Assembly (NCBI GenBank): GCA_963920575.1 | Contig: OY986971.1 | Coordinates: 26,392,537 to 26,456,536 of the forward strand | DNA length: 64,000 nt | Reading direction: 5' to 3' | DNA from: Narthecium ossifragum | Taxonomy: Eukaryota > Streptophyta > Magnoliopsida > Dioscoreales > Nartheciaceae | Shown: positions 53,383 through 64,000 of the stretch, in pieces | How positions within the stretch are numbered: position 1 is the stretch's first letter | How the letters are laid out: the number at the start of each line of letters is the position of its first letter | Position numbers and translations under genes: made by a program | Notes under the pieces: model-generated | Databases searched by the model: none | Seen by the model: the letters and a program-made list of their open reading frames with translations, nothing else | What the model was told of the DNA's origin: nothing

Positions 53383-54860
53383 TGTAAGAGCATTATCAAC
53401 AGGTTCCCTATCCCTATATCTAGGGAATATGATTAGAATTTGTCATCCAACAGATTCCCTATCCTTATAGTCATTCCCTTTCCCATTCCCTAAAACCAAC
53501 TTGGTTCCCTATATTTAGGGAACCAAAACCCATTCCCTAAATCTTAAAATAGTATTATTCTACCTACACTCTCTGCCACATCAGCATAAATAATATGATT
53601 AGTGATTCGGATTATATATATGTGTATATGTGTCTATAATATATTAATATATATAATACTATATTAGTATTATATATAATACTATATTATATATAGTATA
53701 TATAGTATTATATATGTATATATAATATAATATATTTTATATAATATTATTTATATATAGTATATATATTATATATTATATATATAGTATTGTGTGTATA
53801 TATACATATATATAATAATTATATATTATATTAGAGATATATATAATACTTATATAATATATATACACACACATTATATATATAGTATTGTGTGTAATAG
53901 ATTATGGATCAAAAGAAGGAAGTCATCGACCAAGAACGATGATCATCTTTATATAAGGAGGTTATCGACCAAGGGCGATGATGATCTAGAGACAAAAAAG
54001 TTATCAACTAAGAACGATGAAGACATAGACGAGAAGAGAACATCGACCAAGAAGGATGACATTACAACATAAGAAAGTTCATCGACCAGATAAAACCTTA
54101 ATCAGCCAAACCATGATAAAGAGAAACGAGGAAACATCGGAGAACGTGGGTCATGCGGTTTATCAAGAGTGAAAGATGGAAGATAACAGAGAACGTGCTG
54201 AGCAGAAGTTACCTAACCACTCAAGTATAAATAGTCTTCTCCTTTCACCGTGTAATCTCTCTCGCAAAATCAAACATAGAGCATGCGCGCCTAGATTTCT
54301 TACTCTTGTTTCCAGAATGATTATTGTTCATGCAAGTTAGTTTTATTCAATGAAAACAATACCTTTCTTGAGTGTTTAGTCTATCTTAGCTACATAATGT
54401 AGTTTAGATTACTGTTCTTAGATGGATAATATAATATTAGATTTTATGGTGTTTTCTTCCTCGTTTTCTTTATAGTTTCCTTTACTACTTTCTTTAGATT
54501 AACTTAATTAAGGAGTTTTCATATTTTAATCTAGATTTAAATTAAGCAATAGGTTTCGATATATATTTTCTCTGATTTAGTAATTTAGGATGAAAATTAT
54601 TGCTTTCTAGATTAAAATATTAGTTTAGACAATTTCTAGTTTACAATAGATTAAATTAAGAATAAATTAGGTTTAATCCTGATAATTAACTTTATTCGAT
54701 TATTTAATTAGGTTTAATTCAGATTTCTATTTAACTTGACACCTCTGTTCGAACGTAGTTTGAAGGAGTTGGACAAAACCACAATCTCCTGATTCTTGAG
54801 TGTTAGGTAATTTTGACCTTGATTATTTGACCGGTCAACGGTTAAATTTCCACGCTAACA
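53383..54860 (+). mobile_element. LTR block, family Z, with AT-rich 5' part
   Basis: CCTAT occurs at 53378-53382 and 54861-54865, bracketing the block like a target duplication. 53905-54860 matches the family Z solo LTR at 36880-38007 (CATCGACCAAGAACGATGA repeats, TATA-like AGTATAAATAGTC at 54224, end CACGCTAACA). The 5' part is replaced: 53390-53560 is a TCCCTA/TAGGGA-rich MITE-like stretch and 53620-53890 a TA-rich microsatellite. It interrupts an NRP exon. Confidence 0.7.
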
Positions 54861-55607
54861 CCTATCTTCAGCAAGGTTCCGTTTACCCCCTTCTTCTCCT
54901 GAGCAACACCATTGGCAATTCCCTTTTGGTATCATGAGAAGCAAACATTATATGCAGACAAAATACACATATAAACACCTGGAACAGGAAATGAAGCAGC
55001 TGTGCTGTCATGGATTTGCCCTTACCATACCCTCCTTCCACTTAATAGTTGTACCAGTGATACTAATTGTCCCCTCATCAAGGAAGGAATATGTCTTTGT
55101 TAGCTTTGTGTCTTCAAAATATGGATTGGATGCAAAATTCTGAGTATTACATGCAACAATTAATCTACTATTCACTTGAATAATTTTACTCATTAAAGTG
55201 AAGAAGCTCACAAAGGTAATCGTGTAGCCAGACTTGTGATAAGATTGAGGCCGTAGCAGACGTTTGCAGCACAAGATCGTCCTCTATTAATGGCGGAGGC
55301 ACACCCTTGATCCAATTAATGGCTGGAAACCCCTGTCTTTTCTGTTTTGAAGAAGATAATGAATTACATGACTTCAACTCTTAAATACCCAAACCCTAAT
55401 GACTCAATGAACTCCTAAATCACAGCCGTCTAATAGTCCGGCTGATCACTCCTAAGCCGTACGCCACAAGCAGCATAGGCCTTACCCAACCAAGATAACT
55501 ACAACATACTAATCCAGCCCTTTTCTTACTACTAGCATTAATAATCAACTAGGACTCTTAACAACAAGCTAAAGATAGCGTGGATTAGGCTTGCGCGACC
55601 GAACTGG

Positions 55608-58600
55608 TCATGGCTGCCTATCATTCACCCCCCTTAGGAGACTGTCCTTGTCCTCAAGGACTAAAGAAGGAAATTGGCGACGCAGTACCTCCACATCCTC
55701 CCAAGTAGCGTCTTCTGGTCCCAGGCTTGACCATTTGACGAGAGCTTCTGTTATACAGTGCCATCCTTGATTCACCCATCTATAGTCTTGAATGAACTCT
55801 GGTGCTAGGACTGGAACGCCATCCTCAGTACACGGTGGTGCTTCAACATTTATTGGTGCATCCCGTCCCAGTCGACGCCTCAGCAGCGAAACATGGAACA
55901 CCGGGTGAATTTTTGTTGTTTCGGGCATGGCCAAACGGTACGCCACTACACCTACTCGGGCAACAATCTGATACGGCCCAAAGAATCTGCTGGCCAACTT
56001 TTGGTGTGCTCTGCGAAAAACAGTACTTTGACGATATGGTTGAAGCCGTAAGTACACCCAGTCGCCTACTTCGAAGACTTCCTCCCGCCGGTGCTCATCT
56101 GCTCATTGCTTGGTACGATTGATTGATTTATGAAGGTTATCTTTGAGAAGCCGAATCACCTCATCACGCTCACCCAAAGCCCGATCCACTTCAGCGACGG
56201 GAGACACGCCGGCCATGTAATGAGGAATTCCCGGTGGTGGTTGGCCGTAAACTGCTTCGAAAGGTGTCATACCAGTCGAGCTATGGTATGTGGTGTTATA
56301 CCAATATTCCGCCCATGGTAAAAATTTTGTCCATCGTCTCGGCTATTGGCTCGCGAAGCATCGGAGGTACTGTTCAAGGGACCTGTTAGTAACCTTTGTC
56401 TGGCCATCCGTCTGGGGGTGATACGCTGTACTCATCTTCAGGCTGGTTCCTTGTTGCTTGAAGAATTCTTTCCAAAAATGGCTCAGGAACACCTTATCTC
56501 GATCACTAACAATGCTTCTAGGAACTCCATGTAACTTGACAAAATGCTGTATGAATGCCGTCGCCACCTTGTTTGCCGTATATGGATGGCCCATGGGAAT
56601 GAAGTGAGCATACTTTGTTAGTCTGTCAACTACCACCATCACTACGTCCACCCCTGCCGCCCTTGGCAATCCCTCAATGAAATCCATCGAAATTTCTTCC
56701 CAAACTTGAGCTGGCACCGGCAAGGGTTGCAGCATCCCTGCGGGACTCCTGGTGTCATGTTTATTCCTCTGGCACACCTCACAAGTACATACATACTCCT
56801 TGACATCCCGGCGCATTCGTTCCCAGAAAAACTGCTGCGCGAGCCTCCTGTAGGTTCTCAATAACCCAGAGTGTCCCCCAATAGTGGAATCGTGGTATTC
56901 CACTAATAATCGACGGCAAATCTCGGATCCCGGTGGTACCACCACTCTCCCTTGGTAACAGATGAATCCTCCTCTCACTGATAATGCTTCGTCAAGTATT
57001 GCAGTGCGTGCCCTTCCTGTATCTCGGTGTCCCGGGGCTTTCTCTGCTGTTTTCATCCGTCGATGCAGGTCCAATAAATAATCATCTTCTTTGTTGGCGG
57101 TCTGCAGCTCTTCCCATATTCCGGCAGTGGGGGCCAACATAGCCAGCGCCTCTGCTTCCCCTTCGCGGCGAGACAAGGCATCTGCCGCAGAGTTTTCCTT
57201 GCCCGGTTTGTAACGGATCTCATACTCGTACCCCAGGAGTTTGGACACCCACTTCTGTTGTTCCGGCGTCACCACCCGCTGCTCCAGGAAGTATTTTAGG
57301 CTTCGTTTATCCGTTTGGATAATGAATCTTCGTCCCATCAGATATGGTCGCCACAACCGGACCACCTCCAAGACCGCCAGCATCTCCTTAGCATAAGCCG
57401 ACCAAGTCTTCTTAGAAGCTACGATAGCCTTACTGAGGTACGCTATCGGCCGCCCTTTTTGCATCAGGACCGCCCCAATGCCCATCCCGGATGCGTCTGT
57501 TTCCACCACAAAGGTATCTGAGAAGTCGGGCAGAGCTAGCACCGGTGTCGTCGACATCGCTATCTTCAAGGTTCCAAAAGCAACGGCAGCTTCGGGGTTC
57601 CAAGCAAACTGTCCTTTCTTCAGCAATTTCGTCAGGGGTGCAGCTATCATCCCATAGTTCCTGACAAATTTTCTGTAGTACCCCGTCAACCCCAGGAATC
57701 CTCGTAGCTCCGTCACCGTCTTGGGCGTCGGCCACTGTTGCATTGCTTCAATTTTCTTGGGGTCTGCCTTCACAACTTCTTGTGAAATTAGATGGCCCAG
57801 ATACTCCACTTCCTCCTTAGCAAATTCGCACTTGGAGCGTTTGATAAAGAATTTGTTAGTAGACAAGATGTCGAGGACTAACCTTAGATGTTCCAAGTGG
57901 GCGTCCCATTCCTTGCTGTAGACCAAGATGTTATCAAAGAACACAAGGATGAAGCGCCGAAGATGGGCCCGGAATAAGGTGTTCATAGCCGCCTGGAATG
58001 TCGATGGAGCATTGCACAATCCAAACGGCATAACTACATACTCGTAGTGTCCGCTATGTGTACGGAAAGTGGTCTTATGGATGTCCGCCTCAAGCACCCG
58101 TATCTGATGATACCCCGCCCGCAGATCCAACTTTGAAAAATACCGGGCGCCGTGCAGTTCATCTATCATGTCATCCACTGTCGGGATAGGAAACCGATCC
58201 TTCACGGTTACTGTATTGAGCCCCCTATAATCCGTACAAAATCTCCAGGTGCCATCCTTCTTCCTGACTAGCAAAACCGGCGACGAGAATGGGCTTGAAC
58301 TGGGTCGAATCAATCCGGCTTTCAGCATATCAGTCACCTGTCGTTCGATCTCATTCTTCTGGAAGTGAGCATACCGGTAGGGTCGAATATTCACAGGCTC
58401 CGCTCCCTCACTCAACGGAATCCGATGCACGAATTCCCGTTCCGGTGGCAGTCCGGTTGGTTCGTCCATCACATGCCCGAACTCCTCCAATATTTTTCTC
58501 ACCTCCTCCGGTACCTCCAGTTCAAAATCATCCTCGTGCTTGGGTGCTACTTGGAGAGCAAAGAGCTCCCCTCCTCCCCTGAACTCCCGCTCCAACACCT

Positions 58601-59579
58601 GTAAAGGAACAGTTCGGCTAGCTGCTAATGTTTGGCTTGCTTGGATTGTCTGCTCCTTGCTGCCGATTTTGAACTTCATGCACATCTTCTTCCAGTTGCA
58701 CGCCACCCAGCCCAATTCCTCAAGCCATTGGATCCCTAGCACCACTTCGATGCCTTGCAGTGGGATCGGGTAAAGGGTAGTCGAGAAGCTGCAGCCTTGA
58801 ATCTCCATAGGCACCTCCACATATTTTTCCTTGCAGAATAATCTCTCTCCATTAGCTACTCGTACTGCGAACTCTTCGATCGGTGTGACCTTCAAGCCCA
58901 GGCGGCCTGCAACATCCTCGTCGATAAAGTTATGGGTTGACCCACTATCGATCAGCACTGTCATCTGTTTCCTGCTAATAGTAGCCACCACCCGCATTGT
59001 CCTTGGCCCTGAATAACCAGTCAGTGCATGTAATGAGATAGTGGGCTTCTCCTCCCCCCTGGATTCCTCCATCGGACCTTCCTCATCTGTTCCCCAAGAC
59101 TGCTCGACGCCATCCGGATCCTCTTCGGCTGTCCCCGGTTCTTCTAACTCGACCCAAAAAGACTGCGGCCTCTGGCACCTGTGCCCCGGTGTGAACCTCT
59201 CATCACAGTTGAAACACAATCCCTTCTCCCTTCGCTGCCGCATCTCTTCCACAGACAGCCGTCGAACTCCTGGTGGTGGCGCTCGGCTACTTGGAATGGG
59301 ATTAGAGGGTGGTCGGTTCCGGCCAGGTGCCGGTAGTACCACCGTTGTGGGTCCTGGTCGGCTTGGAGGAAACAGACTAAATCCGCCCCTATTGGCCGGC
59401 CGACTTGCCTCGGATCGCCCCCGACGCCGCGACTTCTGTATCTTATCATCCAACAACTGTGCATATTCAATAGTTTCCCGCAGTGTCCGTGGCCTAAACA
59501 CTCTTACTTCGTCAGCAACTTCCTCCTGTAAACCTCCTAGAAATGCTCCGATCAGTGCAAATTGCGGCCATCCCCTTAC
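55608..59579 (-). pseudogene. gypsy-2 pol
   Basis: Main open part 56343-59501: knuckle 'CFNCDERFTPGHRC', protease 'VLIDSGSTHNFIDED', RT, RNase H and integrase. RT box is FFDN instead of FFDD (57927-57941). The integrase Glu after 'QTDGQT' is Lys (AAG, 56394-56396). TAG at 56343-56345, TGA at about 56102 and TGA at 55608-55610 cut the C-terminus into pieces ('VGDVWYLRLQ'-like region and 'EALVKWSSLGPEDATWED'). Catalytically dead. Confidence 0.9.
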
Positions 59580-60299
59580 TCACGTAGCGAGTATCTCAAA
59601 CTCCTGTAGGTAGTTGCGCAGAAGACCCGTCTGTCTAATATGTGATAAAGCCTCATCCTGATTGATATAACGTACCGACCCAAAGCGCGTCGATATTTCT
59701 TTTTGAAATTCTTCCCAAGACACCTCCGATGGTTCCTCTTGATTACTGCTCTGGATCCATTGCCACCACTGATTGGCTTCGCCCTCCAGATGGAATGAAG
59801 CCCACTGAATCTTCTCATCCTCTGGTGTTCTATGCATCCGGAAGAATTGCTCCACCCGATTCATCCATATCAAGATATCCTCGCCTGAGAACCGAGGAAA
59901 CTCAAGTTTCACTGAAGGACCTCCCCGTCGTCCAGATCCTTCGCCCTCCTCTTCTTCATGGTAGGCGGATTTATACTTGAAATCTTTCTCTTTTTCCTCC
60001 TTTCCACCCGCTCCCTCCGCCGTAGGTTTCTTTCCTTGCATCTTCAGCAACTCACTCAGTAACCCATCCGTTTTCCTGGATCTGGCTTCTGCTTCCCGTC
60101 GTGCTGCTTGATTTTCCTCCTCCAGACGCCGCAAGACCGCATCTATTTTTTTGGATCTAACGTCAGCCTCAAGCCGGGCTGCCTTGTTTTCCTCCTCCAG
60201 GCGCTGCAAAGCCTCTTGCATCACGCCGAACTCGTCCTGTACCCCTTGCATGTTCTGCTCCAACAGGTCAATGCGATCCTTGTTCGCTGGTGGCGCCAT
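59580..60299 (-). pseudogene. gypsy-2 gag
   Basis: ATG at 60299. Coiled-coil N-terminus ('LQRLEEENKAARLEAD'), then 'ILIWMNRVEQFFRMHRTPED' and 'HLEGEANQWWQWIQSS'. TGA at 59580-59582 ends the frame where gypsy-1 still has Arg (CGA-type codon); pol follows in the same frame. Confidence 0.9.
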
Positions 60300-61266
60300 A
60301 GCTACATGAACGAACTGCTCTGGTACCACTTGATAAGATCGAGGCCGCAGCAGACGTCTGCAGCACAAGATCGTCCTCTATTAATGGCGGAGGCACACCC
60401 TTGATCCAATTAATGGCTGGAAACCCCTGTCTTTTCTATTATGAAGAAGATAATGAATTACATGACTTCAACTCTTAAATACCCAAACCCTAATGACTCA
60501 ATGAACTCCTAAATCACAGCCGTCCAATAGTCCGGCTGATCACTCCTAAGCCGTACGCCACAAGCAGCATAGGCCTTACCCAACCAAGATAACTACAACA
60601 TACTAATCCAGCCCTTTTCTTACTACTAGCATTAATAATCAACTAGGACTCTTAACAACAAGCTAAAGATAGCGTGGATTAGGCTTGCGCGACCAAACTG
60701 GTCGTGGCTGCCTATCAACTTGACATCTTTAGAGTCTTCCACATCTAATGAAACCAAGTATTTGAAGATCTACATGAAGCCCAAATGTACTTTAGTTATA
60801 AGCTATACTGCACCACCCTATGGTCCAAAGCTAAAGCTCAATAAATCATAACTACAGGTAGAACAGTTGATTCATAAGAAATTAGAATCAGAAAAGAGTA
60901 TTTCAGTGAACACAGCACATCGCTTTCGACTTGAAAATAACTCCCTCCCATATTTATCTAGGACGTTTTGCTGACTGTAGCGTACCTTTTGGTCTTCCTA
61001 GGTTAGCAGCTCATTAAGGGCAGGATGACTCAGAAACTACCAATTGATCATACCCGAAAACAAGCAGAATAGCCGAGTTTTAGATGATATGGGAACTGAA
61101 ACATAAAGAAACTTAGAAAGAAAACTAAGAAGGAGCTACTAACTGCAGTTAACCAAAAGTCTGGAATAGACTGGATGATTTCATTCCGCTTGTTATAGAT
61201 GGGTCTGCGTATCTCATTATATTTCTGCTCCACCTCCAAAGCTTTATCACTTGCTTCTTCATTAAC

Positions 61267-61600
61267 CTATCAAGCCCAAACATATGACTAGTCATGATCA
61301 AAAGGTTGCAATATGTAAGTGTTCCAATGAAGAATAAGCTGCATGCTGTTCTTAAGCCCCCCATATGCTTTCTGACGGAAATAGCATAAGGATAAATCAA
61401 AATGATTAACTAGAACCAGATGAAAATGTCAAGTTAAAAACTGAAATGCAATCATGACAACATACTAAATGGTGAAATCTCAAGTACCTTAGTGACAGTT
61501 GTTCTTCAAGACATCCGGTTCCAAGAGTCCATGCCATGTTTCATGCTAGATATGGCATATAGCAATGTTACCAGGGTCGTGGGTTGATGTGGTACACGGA
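61267..61600 (-). other. NRP intron, uninserted copy
   Basis: Matches 4729-4870 joined to 11203-11325. It lacks the two LINEs found between those positions in copy 1, an empty site. Confidence 0.85.
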
Positions 61601-62815
61601 ACGGGTACGAGAACATCGTACGATACTTTCCCGATACGCGGTACGATAGGGGTAGATTTAGTTACTAGCTAATTGGGTCGCGGTTCGCTTGGAAACTTTT
61701 TCCTTATCGCTTTCAATAGTATGTATCGTTTTGCCTAGTGTTATTGATTGAGATATATCAAACTATGTCATGGCCTATTACCTATAATATTACACTCTAT
61801 AAATCAACACTAAAAAATAAAAGGGGATTTGTCAAATAGTCTGTTAGAGACCAACTTGTCATTTGCTCCCCTATAGAAGTTCTTAAGTGTTTTAGTACCA
61901 CTATAGGGAAAAAAAAAACCATAATACCATTATATATTATATATATTTTTATATAGCCCCCCCCCCCACGTCCGGTGCCTCGCCGACGCCCCACCCCCCA
62001 GATCCCGAAGTCGCCTCCAAAGCTCCCCGTCCTGACGCCGGCTTCAATTTTGTTTTTTTTATAATTACTTTTTGTGGTTACCTTTTATTTCTTTGTAATA
62101 ACTTTCCAATTTTATGGTTACTTTTCTTTTTCTTTTTTGTGTATGCTATTAGTAACTTTTGTAGTTGCTTTTCATTTTCAAAAATTAACTACCAAACAAT
62201 TGACATGGAAAGTAATCGGCAATACCAATTTTCAAAAAGTAACTATCAAGGAAAACAATTATACACAATGGAAAGTAATTACTAATTTTTGTAAAAATAT
62301 GGTGGTTATTTTTCATTTTTGATACATAATGGAAAGTAACTACAAATTTGCGAAAAAATCAGTTAAAAAAATGCTGGTAGTTATTTTTTATTATAACTAT
62401 TTTGGAAAATATAGTAGTTACTTTTCATTTTGTAGTTAAAATATTAAAATATTGAAAAATATTGTGCAAATTTATTTATTTGTAGTTACTTTTCAATTTT
62501 CTAGTTACTTTTTATTTTTTTCAATTTTTGTGGGAGAATATGACTTTTTAAATATTTATTGTTACTTTTCACTTTGTAGTTAAAAATATTAAAATAATAT
62601 TGTGTAAAAAATTTGTAGTTACTTTTTTCAATTTTGGTAGTTATTTTTCATTTTCTTTTTCAATTTTTGTGGGGGAATATCACTTTTTAAATATTTGTAA
62701 TTATTTTTCACTTTGTAATTAAAATATTTAAAAAATGTGTAAAATATTTGTAGTTATTTTCAATTTTGATAGTTACTTTTTAAATTTTTTTTTTTTTTTA
62801 GTTACATTCCAATTT
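61601..62815. repeat. unassigned, then degenerate TAGTTACTTTT minisatellite
   Basis: 61601-61960 has no gene; C10 run near 61958-61967. 62055-62810 is a T-rich array of variants of TAGTTACTTTTCAATTTT, 20-60 bp apart, on one strand. No coding or RNA gene. Confidence 0.65.
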
Positions 62816-63690
62816 TCTAGTGAAAACTGGTCTGATCTATGAACATTCCTCGAGACAACCCCAACAGGAAATATAGGACCATGGCCAAATAAGTCAGCAT
62901 GCAATGCTGGCCACACTAGAAAATTACAGTCCCCTGGAGATGTAACCTTTCCTTTCACGGTAGCCATATGCATTGTTTGACTAGTACTCTTGTGAGATAT
63001 CAACATTCAACAAGCTAGCCAGCTTCATATATTCCATATCAGTCCGCTCCTGCCCACACCCACAGCCATGCCCCTTCTCCCCAATCAGCTTAACAATTGT
63101 TTGACATTTCTGGAGACAGTTTAGCCGTGTTTAAGGACCTAATTAATGCAGTCATGAGCTACTTTAAAGAGAAAGAACATAAATATTAATGCATGGCACG
63201 CTTAATTGCATGCAGGGAATGCTAGGAAAGTGGAAACTAATCCAATCCTAGCTAGCCTCCTTAATATCTCATTATTGATTGTGTGATTGGAGATGTGTTA
63301 GGCTGGTGGAGATTGATTACTTTCCTCTAATTGCCATGGCCTTGGTTTTCGTAGGGAGAAATCAAGAGGCAAACTGATGTCATAGGAGAAGAAGAGAGGG
63401 CCAACCAAGGAGAGAGGTCGACCGAGAGAGAAGACACGTTGTCTGGAGAGAGAGAAGTCTTGTGATCCTTCATGTATATTCTAGTGAAAACTGGTGTGAT
63501 ATATGGACGTACCTCAAGACAACCCCAACAAGAAATATAGGTCCATGGCCAAATAAATCTGGCCACACTAGAAAATTAAAGTCCCCTGGAGATGTAACCT
63601 TTCATTTCACGGTAGCCATATATATTGCTTGACTAGTACTCTTGTGAGATATCAACATTCAACAAGCTAGTGAGCTACACATATTTCATA
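62816..63690 (+). repeat. two further SBH-promoter-like modules
   Basis: 62820-63035 and 63480-63690 each repeat the module found before SBH A (GGACCATGGCCAAATAA ... CACGGTAGCCATAT ... GAGATATCAACATTCAACAA). 63036-63340 matches 31920-32200. No SBH exon follows within the window. Confidence 0.75.
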
Positions 63691-63846
63691 TAATGTTCAC
63701 ATAATGATGCAATAAAGTTAAAGTTTAATATATATATACATTAAAGTTTTAATATATATTATATGAATAATATATATAATATTTTAGTATTTTAATATAT
63801 ATTAAAATTAACTTTATCGCATCATTATGTGAACATTATATGAATA

Positions 63847-63877
<31 letters not shown>

Positions 63878-64000
63878 AGATTAAAATAATATAATGACTT
63901 TATTGAGATTAAAATAATGTTCACATAATTTTAATGTTTACATAACTTTATTGAATAGATTATAATATATATAATATATATTATTCATATAATGTTATAT
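63691..64000. mobile_element. AT-rich foldback element, cut by window end
   Basis: TA-rich inverted repeats (ATAATGTTCACATAATGATG, later complemented) as in 33500-33900 and 46400-46620. Continues beyond the window. Confidence 0.6.

Larger units (their letters stand above)
55238..60717 (-). mobile_element. gypsy-2, degenerate relative of gypsy-1
   Basis: 5.48 kb with LTRs 55238-55623 and 60331-60717 and an exact target duplication ACTTG (55233-55237 and 60718-60722). The insertion is inside an NRP exon: GATGTCAAGT on one side and CAAGTCTGGC on the other rejoin in frame. Same layout as gypsy-1, same TGGTACCAGAGC primer-binding site next to the 5' LTR. It carries at least four premature stops and two active-site changes. 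Confidence 0.95.
54861..61266 (-). pseudogene. NAP1-related/SET histone chaperone, copy 2, split by insertions
   Basis: Minus-strand exons in order: 61144-61266 (41 codons, '[20 protein letters not shown]', 'IPDFWLTA'); 60986-61036 (17 codons, 'FLSHPALNELLT', then TAG for Glu); 60718-60769 plus 55213-55232 (24 codons, 'IFKYLVSLDVEDSKDVKSGY', split by gypsy-2); 55026-55139 (38 codons, '[20 protein letters not shown]', 'TTIKWKEGM'); 54861-54922 ('GIANGVAQEKKG' then a 1-bp slip), cut by a family Z LTR. Boundaries follow GT-AG. NRP/SET proteins are nuclear H2A-H2B chaperones with this earmuff fold. The first exons and the acidic tail are not seen. Dead: stop, frameshift and two insertions. Confidence 0.9.

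Overview
This is a nuclear segment of a plant genome. It is dominated by nested retrotransposons (LINEs, Ty1/copia, Ty3/gypsy, several solo LTRs) and contains small intron-bearing genes and plastid-derived DNA. The GC-rich exons of the hydroxylase genes hint at a monocot or magnoliid, but the species cannot be fixed from sequence alone. There is one assembly gap of 200 N (47931-48130).

Host genes. Only two families are recognisable. (1) Sphinganine C4-hydroxylase (SBH, phytosphingosine synthesis, ER): gene A (+, 21783-22771) and gene B (-, 24388-25260) are intact two-exon genes facing tail to tail. A truncated copy A' (29205-29322) and a frameshifted copy C (-, 43560-44436) repeat the same layout, so 20.8-27.9 kb and 28.3-46 kb look like a tandem segmental duplication. 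The A-to-B spacer is about 1.6 kb; the A'-to-C spacer has grown to about 14 kb by successive transposon insertions. (2) A NAP1-related/SET histone-chaperone gene (NRP) on the minus strand survives as pseudogene exons in two copies (4448-4728 and 54861-61266). In the second copy one exon is split by a complete gypsy element and another by an LTR block.

Layout. 1-4368: LINE fragment split by a truncated gypsy element with a 2.7 kb LTR. 4371-4870: NRP copy 1. 5091-11180: complete LINE with two intact ORFs and 18-bp target duplications. 12385-20776: decayed copia element carrying a nested solo LTR. 20.8-25.3 kb: SBH A and B. 25872-27251: hAT-like element with a nested Mutator-type MITE. 27.4-28.2 kb: LINE ORF1 piece plus AT-rich element. 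28.3-36.7 kb: decayed A' unit with copia, gypsy and LTR insertions. 36741-38007: solo LTR. 38078-43515: nearly intact gypsy-1. 43.5-44.4 kb: SBH C. 45.4-52.9 kb: a dismembered LINE holding seven later insertions, including a chimeric plastid fragment. 53.4-61.3 kb: NRP copy 2 with gypsy-2. 61.3-64.0 kb: T-rich repeats, SBH promoter-like modules and an AT-rich element.

The paralogous copies act as built-in controls: the empty sites in one copy date and delimit insertions in the other, and many target-site duplications can be read directly.
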